Assembly: GCA_030604585.1 (NCBI GenBank)
Contig: JAUVVP010000165.1
Coordinates: 1 to 5,747 of the forward strand
Source of the DNA: Planctomycetota bacterium
Lineage (GTDB): Bacteria; Planctomycetota; Brocadiia; SM23-32
Length of the DNA stretch: 5,747 nucleotides
Reading direction: 5' to 3'
The notes below the pieces were generated by a model. The model did not search any database. It was not told the origin of the DNA and saw nothing but the letters and a program-made list of their open reading frames with translations. This document shows, piece by piece, positions 1-5,747 of the stretch (position 1 is the first letter of the stretch; each line of letters opens with the position of its first letter). Both the position numbers and the translations under genes were made by a program.

Positions 1-183
1 CAGGCCGACATCCTGCGGGACGTGTTCTACCAGCGCGCCCTCAGGCGCGTGCTGCGCAGGTCGGGCGGCATCTACGTCCTCTACCAGGCGCCCGAAGGAG
101 TGAACAGAGAGATACGCTTCCTCCACGGCCGCAAGCCCTTCGTGAAGGAGGAGGGGGGGGACGAAGATTACGGGGCCCGGTAG
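1..183 (+). CDS. C-terminal end of an unrecognised protein (partial)
   Basis: An open frame enters from the left edge in frame 1 and ends at the TAG at 181-183, giving 60 visible residues. The 5' part lies outside the window. The peptide is rich in Arg early (FYQRALRRVLRRSGG at about residues 9-23), continues with a hydrophobic strand-like stretch (IYVLYQ), and ends in an acidic, Gly-containing tail (KEEGGDEDYGAR). That looks like a folded domain end followed by a disordered terminus. I do not recognise the family and assign no function. It is coding because its composition matches the neighbours and it stops just before a clean intergenic gap. It runs in the same direction as the ATPase gene 72 bases downstream, so it could be in the same operon, but that gap is the largest in the window. 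A run of eight G (153-160) lies near its end, so the last dozen residues depend on that count being right. Confidence 0.6.
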   Translation, partial: QADILRDVFYQRALRRVLRRSGGIYVLYQAPEGVNREIRFLHGRKPFVKEEGGDEDYGAR

Positions 184-240
184 GGGAAGGGGCCGTCCCG
201 GCGGCCGAGCAACGGCCTGCCGACATAAGCTGGCGAATAC

Positions 241-246
241 AAGGAG
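241..246 (+). promoter_or_regulatory. Ribosome binding site fixing the GTG start of the metal ATPase
   Basis: AAGGAG lies nine bases before the GTG at 256, a good Shine-Dalgarno match at normal spacing. An in-frame TAA at 226-228 rules out any start further upstream. No ATG or TTG lies between that stop and 256, so the GTG is the first possible start and the one with a ribosome site. Confidence 0.8.
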
Positions 247-255
247 AGAGAAGAA

Positions 256-2214
256 GTGGCTGAAGCAGCGATAGTGAGACAGCCGCACGAGCACGAACAC
301 GAACACTTCGGCAGCATCCAGACCCGCCTGATACTGACCTTCATCGGCGGCGTGCTGGTGCTGAACGCCTACCTGGCCAAGTACCTGCTGTTCCGGGACG
401 ATCCGATCATCAGCGACATCAGCGGGTTCATAGGGGCCGTGATGCTGGCCGCGCCGATCGTCATCGGTGGGCTGCAGGAGATGAGACGCGGCCGGATGCA
501 CATGTCGGTGCTGGTGGCGATGGCGGTCGTTGCCGCCTTCGCGCTGGGGGACTTCAAGGAGGCCGGCATCGTGGCCTTCTTCATGCTGCTGGCCAGCCTG
601 ATCGAGCAGCAGACGGCCGCCGGCGCGCGGGAGTCGGTCGAGAAGCTGATGACGCTGACGCCCCCGACCGCCGAGCTCGTCAGCGGCCAGACGGTGCGCG
701 TCAGCCAGCTGAAGAGAGGCGACCGGGTGCGGGTGCGGCCCGGCGACCGGATACCCGCCGACGGCCGCATCGTGCTGAACCAGACCACCATTGACGAAGC
801 CACCATCACGGGCGAGTCGGTGCCGGCCGATAAGGCAGAGGGCGATGACGTCTTTGCCGGCACGACGAACCTGACCGGCTCGGTCGAGGTGGAGGTGACG
901 CGCGTGGGCGAGGACACAACCCTCGGCAAGGTCAAGCGCCTCATCCTGCAGGCCGAGAGCACCAAGAGCCCCATGATGCAGCTTATTGACCGCTACGCCC
1001 AGTGGTATACGCCCGTGGTCCTGATGATAGCGGCCATCGTTTTTATCTTCGCCCCGGGGGAGCACAAGAAGCGTGTCATCACCGTGCTGGTGGTCTGCTG
1101 CCCCTGCGCATTCGTGCTGGCCACGCCCACGGCCATGGTGGCGGGCCTCTCTGCGGCGGCCCGACTGGGCATACTGATCAAGAAGATCGCGCACCTGGAG
1201 GCCGCCGGCGACATAACCGCCATGGTCTTCGACAAGACGGGCACGCTGACCACGGGCGAACTGACCGTCACGCGCATGTCGCCGGTGGAGGGCGTGGACG
1301 CGGCGCAGCTCCTGACGGTGGCGGCAAGCATCGAGCAGCACTCGCGTCACCCCGTGGCCATGGCCGTGTGCAAGGTGGCCGCCCGCGCCAACATCGCCCT
1401 TCAGGACGTGACGGACTTCGAGGAGACGCCGGGCCGCGGCGTGGTCGGCCGTATCGGCGGGTGCGGGGTGCTCATCGGCCGGGAGGCCTTTCTGCAAGAG
1501 CGCGGCGTGGACATGTCCTCGGCGCACGCGCACCGGCGCCCCGCCGATGCGGAGGCGATGAGCCTGCTCTACGTGGCGCAGGACGGCCGGTGCATCGGCT
1601 GGGTCGGCCTGGAGGACAGGGCGCGGCCCGAGGCAAAGAAGGCCACCGAGGCCCTGGCGGCGTTGGGCGTCAAGCGGCTCTCGATGCTGACCGGCGACCG
1701 CTGGAGCGTTGCGAAGAAGATGGCCGGCGAACTGGGCTGCACCGACGTGCAGGGCGAGTGCCTGCCCGAACAGAAGCTGCACCTTGTGGAGATGCTGCGC
1801 AATGAGGGCCACACGGTTGCCGTCGTGGGCGATGGGGTGAACGACGCCCCGGCGCTGGCCGCCGGCGACCTGGGCATCGCCATGGGGGCCGCCGGCAGCG
1901 ACGTGGCCATTGACAGCGCCTCCATCGCTCTGATGAGCGACGACCTGGGGCGGCTGCCCTTCCTGGTCAGCCTGTCCCGGCGGCTGCGGAGCGTCATCGT
2001 CCAGAACCTGCTGTTCGGCGTCGTGTTCGTGCTGGGAGGGCTGACGCTGGGAATCCTGGGTTATCTCGGCCCCATCACAGCGGCCCTGCTGCACAACATC
2101 AGTTCATTCATCGTTATCTTCAACAGCGCCCGCCTGGTGCGTTTCGGCGAGAACCTGGCGCCCTACGCGGGCACCGCGGCCGACGGCACCAAGCCGGTGG
2201 CCGCGCCGGCCTGA
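256..2214 (+). CDS. P1B-type heavy-metal-translocating ATPase
   Basis: This 652-residue inner-membrane pump probably exports a transition-metal ion at the cost of ATP. All core motifs are visible: TGES at 185-188 (actuator domain), the metal-binding CPC at 282-284 in membrane helix 6, DKTGTLT at 326-332 with the phosphorylated Asp326, the P1B-specific His-Pro at 365-366, a nucleotide-domain PGRG at 392-395, TGD at 479-481, and GDGVNDAP at 525-532. Hydrophobic helices fit the eight-helix P1B plan: about 23-43, 53-73, 82-98, 103-118, 252-267, 273-296, 580-600 and 603-625. No N-terminal HMA domain (GMTCxxC) is present; instead His11, 13, 15 and 17 alternate with Glu. The last helix carries H613-N614, S616-S617 and N623-S624. 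This is not the usual Cu pattern (YN in helix 7 and MxxSS in helix 8), nor the Asp of ZntA-type Zn/Cd pumps. It recalls the HN-x-SS type of mycobacterial CtpC (Mn/Zn), from memory only. The metal is therefore left open. The fold and enzyme class are near certain. Confidence 0.96.
   Translation: MAEAAIVRQPHEHEHEHFGSIQTRLILTFIGGVLVLNAYLAKYLLFRDDPIISDISGFIGAVMLAAPIVIGGLQEMRRGRMHMSVLVAMAVVAAFALGDFKEAGIVAFFMLLASLIEQQTAAGARESVEKLMTLTPPTAELVSGQTVRVSQLKRGDRVRVRPGDRIPADGRIVLNQTTIDEATITGESVPADKAEGDDVFAGTTNLTGSVEVEVTRVGEDTTLGKVKRLILQAESTKSPMMQLIDRYAQWYTPVVLMIAAIVFIFAPGEHKKRVITVLVVCCPCAFVLATPTAMVAGLSAAARLGILIKKIAHLEAAGDITAMVFDKTGTLTTGELTVTRMSPVEGVDAAQLLTVAASIEQHSRHPVAMAVCKVAARANIALQDVTDFEETPGRGVVGRIGGCGVLIGREAFLQERGVDMSSAHAHRRPADAEAMSLLYVAQDGRCIGWVGLEDRARPEAKKATEALAALGVKRLSMLTGDRWSVAKKMAGELGCTDVQGECLPEQKLHLVEMLRNEGHTVAVVGDGVNDAPALAAGDLGIAMGAAGSDVAIDSASIALMSDDLGRLPFLVSLSRRLRSVIVQNLLFGVVFVLGGLTLGILGYLGPITAALLHNISSFIVIFNSARLVRFGENLAPYAGTAADGTKPVAAPA
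286..306 (+). repeat. Short His-Glu codon repeat at the ATPase N-terminus
   Basis: Three tandem six-base GAR-CAC units (289-306) follow a CAC codon and encode alternating His and Glu at residues 11-17. Such strings can bind Zn, Cu, Ni or Co ions. Here the string precedes the first membrane helix, so it should lie in the cytoplasm. It may act as a small metal-sensing or delivery tail in place of the missing HMA domain; that role is inferred. Confidence 0.7.
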
Positions 2215-2218
2215 AGGA
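2213..2218 (+). promoter_or_regulatory. Ribosome binding site of the ABC ATPase gene
   Basis: GAAGGA overlaps the TGA stop of the metal ATPase (2212-2214) and sits ten bases before the ATG at 2229. Placing the ribosome site on the upstream stop codon suggests the two genes are translated from the same message, possibly with reinitiation. It supports ATG 2229 over the in-frame GTG at 2250. Confidence 0.65.
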
Positions 2219-2228
2219 CCCCAAAGCC

Positions 2229-3443
2229 ATGCCAGTAACGAACGGCAACGTGCTGGAAGTGATTGAGCTGACGAAGACCTTCCGCGACTTCTGGGGACGG
2301 GAGAGCGTCAAGGCCATAGACGGTCTGAACTTCGACGTCAGGCGCGGGGAGGTATTCGGCCTGCTCGGCCCCAACGGGTCGGGCAAGACGACCACGGTGC
2401 GCATCGTGCTGGGGCTGCTCTTCCCCAGCCGCGGGGCGGTCCGGCTGTTCGGCAGGAGCCCGCGCAGCGTGGAGGTCAAGAAGCGCGTGGGATACATGCC
2501 GGAGGAGTCGCACCTCTACGGTTATCTGAACGCGGAAGAGACCCTGGACTTCTTCGGCCGGCTGTTCCGCCTGCCCCGCCGCGAGCGTCGGCGCCGCACC
2601 GACGCCCTGATTGACATGGTGGGCCTGAGGCGGGCGCGCAAGCGGCCCATCGGGCAGTACTCCAAGGGGATGGCCCGGCGGATCGGCCTGGCCCAGTCGC
2701 TGATCAATGACCCCGACCTGCTGATCCTCGATGAGCCGACCACCGGCCTCGACCCGGAAGGATCGCGGGAGATGAAGGACCTGCTCCTGACGCTGCGCGA
2801 CAGGGGCAAGACCATCTTCCTGTGCAGCCACCTGTTGGGCGACGTGGAGGAGATATGCGACCGCATCTGCATCCTCTACGGCGGCAAGCACCGGGCGCTG
2901 GGGCCGGTCGGCGAGCTGCTGGCCGCCGACGACGTAACGCAGATCACGGCTCCCCGCCTGTCGGAGAGCACCGTGCGCACGGTCGTGGACCTGATCCGGC
3001 AGACAACCGGCCCGGAGAGTCCCGTGCAGGTCAGCGCGCCGACCATGCCGCTGGAGGATTACTTCCTGCACGTCATCGAGGAGGCGCGGCGCGAGAGGCT
3101 CAGCACGGCCGGGGCCGAACGAGGCACGGCGGCAGCCGCCTTCCTGGGAGGCGAGGAAGAGGAGGCGGAGCAACTGCTCGACGAACTTGTGGGCGCCGCC
3201 AGGGACGCCGAGGAGAAGCCGCCCGCGCCGGCGGCAGAGCCCGCAGCGGCCATCCCCGTCCAGGAGGACAGGGCGCTCATAGACGAACTGGTGCAGACGG
3301 GAGCCGCCGCGAGGCCTGAACAGGCGGCACGGCCCGAACCCGCCGCCGCCACGCCCGAGACGGGCGTTCGTGAGGACGTCCTCGGCGAACTGCTGGACAA
3401 TGCGGGTCAGGACGGAAAGACGGATGAAGACCAAGCTACTTAA
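2229..3443 (+). CDS. ABC transporter ATP-binding protein, ABC-2/NosF-like, with extended C-terminal tail
   Basis: This is the 404-residue ATP-hydrolysing subunit of an ABC-2-type transporter, cytoplasmic and expected to dimerise on the permease encoded next. Motifs in order: Walker A GPNGSGKTT (47-55); GYMPEE (88-93), where Glu92 stands at the usual Q-loop glutamine, a substitution common in NatA/GldA/NosF-type ATPases; signature YSKGM (144-148), a variant of LSGGQ; Walker B LLILDEP (164-170) with catalytic Glu169; D-loop GLD (173-175); and switch His201. All residues needed for hydrolysis are present. The core ends near residue 230, and the usual closing segment (LEDYFLHVIEEA) is at 275-286. 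The remaining ~118 residues exceed the usual 240-310-residue length. They are Ala/Pro/Glu-rich, probably disordered, and hold three short helix-like repeats. The gene starts 14 bases after the metal ATPase and overlaps the permease gene by 20 bases. The cargo is not deducible. The class is firm; NosF-like is a family resemblance, not a claim of nitrous-oxide reductase function. Confidence 0.94.
   Translation: MPVTNGNVLEVIELTKTFRDFWGRESVKAIDGLNFDVRRGEVFGLLGPNGSGKTTTVRIVLGLLFPSRGAVRLFGRSPRSVEVKKRVGYMPEESHLYGYLNAEETLDFFGRLFRLPRRERRRRTDALIDMVGLRRARKRPIGQYSKGMARRIGLAQSLINDPDLLILDEPTTGLDPEGSREMKDLLLTLRDRGKTIFLCSHLLGDVEEICDRICILYGGKHRALGPVGELLAADDVTQITAPRLSESTVRTVVDLIRQTTGPESPVQVSAPTMPLEDYFLHVIEEARRERLSTAGAERGTAAAAFLGGEEEEAEQLLDELVGAARDAEEKPPAPAAEPAAAIPVQEDRALIDELVQTGAAARPEQAARPEPAAATPETGVREDVLGELLDNAGQDGKTDEDQAT
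3174..3440 (+). repeat. Three 34-residue-spaced repeats in the ABC ATPase tail
   Basis: Within the ABC ATPase, LLDELV (residues 316-321), LIDELV (350-355) and VLGELL (384-389) recur at exactly 34 residues, or 102 bases (3174, 3276 and 3378). The first two units also share an EPAAA block near the same place (337-341 and 370-374, one residue out of phase) and an Arg close to the end. The third unit is cut short by the gene end. At DNA level the GACGAACT core is identical in units one and two, and GGCGAACTG appears in three. The pattern fits an old, diverged tandem duplication of a short helix plus linker. Confidence 0.7.
3409..3419 (+). promoter_or_regulatory. Ribosome binding region deciding the permease start
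   Basis: AGGA (3409-3412) followed by GGAAAG (3414-3419) precedes the ATG at 3424. Both purine blocks lie inside the end of the ABC ATPase gene, which closes at TAA 3441-3443. This favours ATG 3424 over the earlier in-frame ATGs at 3370 and 3400, which would add a non-hydrophobic Arg/Ser-rich leader read from within the ATPase tail. The arrangement suggests translational coupling of the two subunits. Confidence 0.6.
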
Positions 3444-5139
3444 CCTGTGGCGCGGCCTCTTACACTACCTGCCCGAAGCGCTGCTGATCTTCTTCGTGCT
3501 GTCGCTGGCGCCGGCGGTCGTGATGGTGGCCGCCCGGCTCAGGGTGGAGACGGCCAAGATGTGGGAGTCGCCCGGCCTCTACTGGCACGCCACTGCCCTG
3601 AATCCCTGGCCGGCGGCGGCGGCGTTCGCCTGCCTGGTCGGCGCGGCCCTGCTGCTCTACCTGCTGTGGCGCAACTGGATGGTCGTCTGGGCCGTGGCGC
3701 GCAAGATGATCATCGAGGCGTTTCACCGCAAGGTGGTCCTCATACTGCTGGTCTTCTTCGTGGTGCTGATGCTCTCGCTGCCGTTCATCCTGACCACGGA
3801 GGGCAGCCCGAAGAGCCAGCTCCAGCTCGTCATGCTCTATTCCCTGGTGTTGGCGATGGTGCTCATGTCGCTGCTGGCCATCTTCCTGTCGGCGGCCAGC
3901 ATCTGCTCGGAGGTGGAGCGCAAGCACGTGCACATCACCGACACCAAGCCGCTGCAGCGCTGGAAGTTCCTGCTGGGGAAGTGGTTCGGCGTCGTGGTGA
4001 TGTGCTCGGCGGTGCTGTTCGTGATGACGGCGGCGGCGTGCGCCCTCGTCCTGTTCATGGCGCGCGCGCCGGACTACAGCCGCATGACGCTGCGGGAGGC
4101 CCGGAAGGCGCTTCAGGGACAGCAGGAGCTTCTGGAAGAGGTCCTGGTGGCCCGCAAGTCGGTCAGGGCCTTTGACCCGCCCGGGATGCAGGCGTCCATA
4201 GAGCGCGAGCTGAAGACGATCGAGCAGAAGGGCGAACTGCCCGACAATCCCAGGAAGCTGCGCGCACTCCACGAGCGCCTCCGCAAGACCTTCCTCGCAA
4301 AGGTGCTGACCGTGCCCCCGCGCGGCTACTACGAATGGCATTTCGCCGGGCTGACTCCGCAACTGGAGGGAGTGCTCCACGTCCGCTTCAGGGGCTACGT
4401 CAACGTCCGACAGGGCAGGCTGCTGGGGATGTGGCAAGTGGTCCACAGGAAGCGCGTCACCACAGAAGACGGGAAGGTCCATTACAGGCCGGAAGTGGTC
4501 CTGGAAAGGGTCGCACCCCAGTATGGATGGCACACCGACGTGCGCCGGGAGTTCGCCATACCCAGCGCATTCACAACCGAGGATGGCCAGGTCGTCCACG
4601 TCGTTCCCGAGGACGGGATCTTGGCCCTGCGTTACATCAACCTTGACGACGAGGCCACGGCGAGCTTTGACGGCAACGAATCCGTTGTCATCATGCAGAG
4701 GGAGGGCGGATTCCTGGCCAACTACTACCGCGCCCTGCTGGTGCTGGTCTGCCACATCGCCTTGCTGGCGGCGCTGGGCTTGATGGCGGGTTCGATCTTC
4801 TCATTCCCGGTGGCCAGCCTGACCGTGGTCTTCTTCGTTGTCATCGGGCTGGCGGGAGCCTGGTTCGTCTCCTTTGCCGAGCCGGGCGTCAACGTCGAGT
4901 ACACGTTTCTGCAGGAGCTGCGCTATGCCGCCTGGCGCACCTTCTCACGGAGCATCCTGGCCGTGATGCCGCACTTCGGCAAGTTCAACCCGCTCGGCGA
5001 CCTGACGGACGGCAAGATGGTCACCTGGAACATGGTTGCCGGGGCCGCGGCCATGATGGTCTTCATCAAGGCGAGCGCGGCCCTGTTGGTCGGCATGTAC
5101 TTCTATGCCCGCAGGGAACTGGCCCGGGTCATCGTTTGA
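3424..5139 (+). CDS. ABC-2 type transporter permease, NosY-like, with large extracytoplasmic domain
   Basis: With ATG 3424 as start this is a 571-residue inner-membrane subunit for the ATPase just upstream. Eight hydrophobic helices can be read: about 17-37, 62-82, 103-124, 134-160, 189-212, 435-458, 462-484 and 537-560. The cytoplasmic stretch 161-188 (CSEVERKHVHITDTKPLQRW, then KFLLGKWFG) matches the ABC-2 coupling segment, where an E..R..H/T..I..TKP..RW..L.GK pattern is usual. The protein ends in a short basic tail (ARRELARV), which fits a cytoplasmic C-terminus. Typical ABC-2 permeases have six helices. This one has two extra at the front, and residues 213-434 form a soluble insert that should face the periplasm. 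The insert starts charged and helical (221-292) and then looks beta-rich (about 300-425, with YYEWHFAGL, VLHVRFRGYVNV and ILALRYINL). I recall similar permeases from Planctomycetota, not verified. The transported substrate is unknown. An alternative start at 3370 would add 18 residues. Confidence 0.9.
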   Translation: MKTKLLNLWRGLLHYLPEALLIFFVLSLAPAVVMVAARLRVETAKMWESPGLYWHATALNPWPAAAAFACLVGAALLLYLLWRNWMVVWAVARKMIIEAFHRKVVLILLVFFVVLMLSLPFILTTEGSPKSQLQLVMLYSLVLAMVLMSLLAIFLSAASICSEVERKHVHITDTKPLQRWKFLLGKWFGVVVMCSAVLFVMTAAACALVLFMARAPDYSRMTLREARKALQGQQELLEEVLVARKSVRAFDPPGMQASIERELKTIEQKGELPDNPRKLRALHERLRKTFLAKVLTVPPRGYYEWHFAGLTPQLEGVLHVRFRGYVNVRQGRLLGMWQVVHRKRVTTEDGKVHYRPEVVLERVAPQYGWHTDVRREFAIPSAFTTEDGQVVHVVPEDGILALRYINLDDEATASFDGNESVVIMQREGGFLANYYRALLVLVCHIALLAALGLMAGSIFSFPVASLTVVFFVVIGLAGAWFVSFAEPGVNVEYTFLQELRYAAWRTFSRSILAVMPHFGKFNPLGDLTDGKMVTWNMVAGAAAMMVFIKASAALLVGMYFYARRELARVIV

Positions 5140-5158
5140 GTCTGGAACGCGCTGAACC

Positions 5159-5747
5159 GTGAGTACGAAGTTGAAAAGGCTGCTCAGCTCATTTCTGTGC
5201 GTCGTCTTCCTGTTCGGGACGGGGCTGTTGCTCGGCCCGCTGCAGCAGATGCGCCAGGATTACGACCTGGCCGCCGAGCCGGTCAAGGGACTGAGCCCCA
5301 AGCTCGCGCTGGCGACACAGGCGCTCGGTTGGGGCAGGGGTCTGATCATTGACGTGATCTGGATCCGGATGGAGTCGCTGAAGCAGCAGCATAAGTTCTT
5401 CGAGCTGGTTCAGCTTGCGAACTGGGCCTGCACGCTGGCGCCCAACTTTCCCCAGGTCTGGGACGTCCAGTCGTGGAACCTGGCCTACAACGTCAGCGCC
5501 AAGGTCGAGCACCTGCCCGACAGGTGGGCGTGGGTGCGCGCCGGCATCGAGTTGCTGCGGGACGAAGGCATCCCCATGAATCCCCACTCGGCAATGCTCT
5601 ACGACCGCCTCGCCTGGCTCTACCTGCACAAGATCGGCGGCCAGGACGACAACGCCCACCTGTTCTACAAACAGATGCTCGGCCTGCTCATGCACGAGGT
5701 GCTGGGCGGGGAGGGAGACAGAGAGACGCTGGTGGCGTTTGCCGAAG
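5159..5747 (+). CDS. Membrane-anchored TPR-like protein (5' part only)
   Basis: A frame with coding composition begins at GTG 5159 and runs off the right edge, giving 196 residues. An in-frame TGA at 5153-5155 forbids an earlier start. The ribosome site is weak (GGAAC at 5144-5148). The start lies 19 bases after the permease stop, so the gene is probably co-transcribed and perhaps translationally coupled. Residues 4-7 are basic and 8-28 hydrophobic, as in a signal anchor; there is no convincing lipobox around Cys14. The rest is helical and rich in aromatic residues. Residues 78-112 (FFELVQLANWACTLAPNFPQ, then VW...WNLAYNVS) resemble a TPR-like repeat, and a second candidate spans about 122-160 (DRWAWVRAGIELLRD ... 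YDRLAWLYLHKIG). Conserved-looking segments such as GWGRGLIIDVIWIR (57-70) recall hypothetical proteins found beside ABC-2 permeases in Planctomycetota, from memory only. It may be a periplasm-facing scaffold or partner of the transporter. No enzyme motif was seen. Confidence 0.8.
   Translation, partial: MSTKLKRLLSSFLCVVFLFGTGLLLGPLQQMRQDYDLAAEPVKGLSPKLALATQALGWGRGLIIDVIWIRMESLKQQHKFFELVQLANWACTLAPNFPQVWDVQSWNLAYNVSAKVEHLPDRWAWVRAGIELLRDEGIPMNPHSAMLYDRLAWLYLHKIGGQDDNAHLFYKQMLGLLMHEVLGGEGDRETLVAFAE

Noticed and set aside
184..255. Possible terminator or promoter in the gap before the metal ATPase: GGCCGT (191-196) can pair with ACGGCC (212-217).
   Set aside because: The stem is only six pairs with a 15-base loop, has a competing shorter pairing (GGCCG with CGGCC at 202-206), and is not followed by a T run. 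No convincing -35/-10 pair was seen. In DNA this GC-rich, such pairings are expected by chance.
3370..3423. Earlier start for the permease at ATG 3370 or ATG 3400.
   Set aside because: The added residues are Arg/Ser-rich, unlike a membrane protein start, and overlap the ABC ATPase tail further; ATG 3424 has the better-placed purine-rich ribosome site.
2163..3434. A 423-codon open frame on the minus strand opposite the ABC ATPase gene.
   Set aside because: It mirrors a well-supported gene, its translation is rich in Arg, Gln, Leu and His without recognisable motifs, and long antisense frames are routine in GC-rich coding DNA.
4110..4290. Charged helical part of the permease insert (residues about 221-292) considered as a coiled coil.
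   Set aside because: Charges and leucines suggest helices, but no regular heptad pattern could be followed for more than a few turns by eye.
3460..4755. A 431-codon open frame on the minus strand opposite the permease gene.
   Set aside because: The translation is dominated by His, Gln, Asp and Arg runs with no domain, exactly as expected from the complement of hydrophobic membrane-helix codons.
5189..5695. A 168-codon minus-strand frame near the right end.
   Set aside because: The + strand frame here continues from GTG 5159 with a signal anchor and TPR-like helices, fits the gene order and spacing, and is only missed as complete because the window ends. The antisense frame shows no motif.

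Overview
This is a GC-rich, densely coded bacterial window with every supported gene on the + strand. There are three complete genes, the 3' end of a fourth at the left edge and the 5' end of a fifth at the right edge. The gaps are short (72, 14 and 19 bases), and one pair of genes overlaps by 20 bases, so the last four genes are probably one transcript. No RNA gene, CRISPR array, insertion sequence, integrase or other mobile element was seen. The flavour of the permease and of the last protein, recalled from family knowledge and not searched, suggests a Planctomycetota-like bacterium (perhaps Phycisphaerae). Treat that assignment as an inference.

Layout: bases 1-183 are the C-terminal 60 codons of an unrecognised protein. 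Bases 256-2214 encode a P1B-type heavy-metal ATPase with all catalytic motifs, no N-terminal ferredoxin-like HMA domain, and a short His-Glu string at its N-terminus. Bases 2229-3443 encode an ABC-transporter ATPase of the ABC-2/NosF/NatA type, with a long Ala/Pro/Glu-rich C-terminal tail. Bases 3424-5139 encode the matching ABC-2 (NosY-like) permease, which carries a soluble domain of about 220 residues between membrane helices 5 and 6. Bases 5159-5747 begin a membrane-anchored protein with TPR-like helical repeats, cut by the window edge.

How they may work together: the ABC ATPase and permease very likely form one transporter, and the anchored helical-repeat protein next to them is a plausible partner. 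The metal ATPase directly upstream may be functionally linked, since NosFY-type ABC systems are known from metalloenzyme maturation, or it may only share the transcript. The cargo of the ABC system cannot be read from the sequence. The least expected observation is in the ABC ATPase tail: a short L-(L/I)-(D/G)-E-L-(V/L) helix occurs three times at an exact 34-residue spacing, separated by Pro/Ala-rich linkers.
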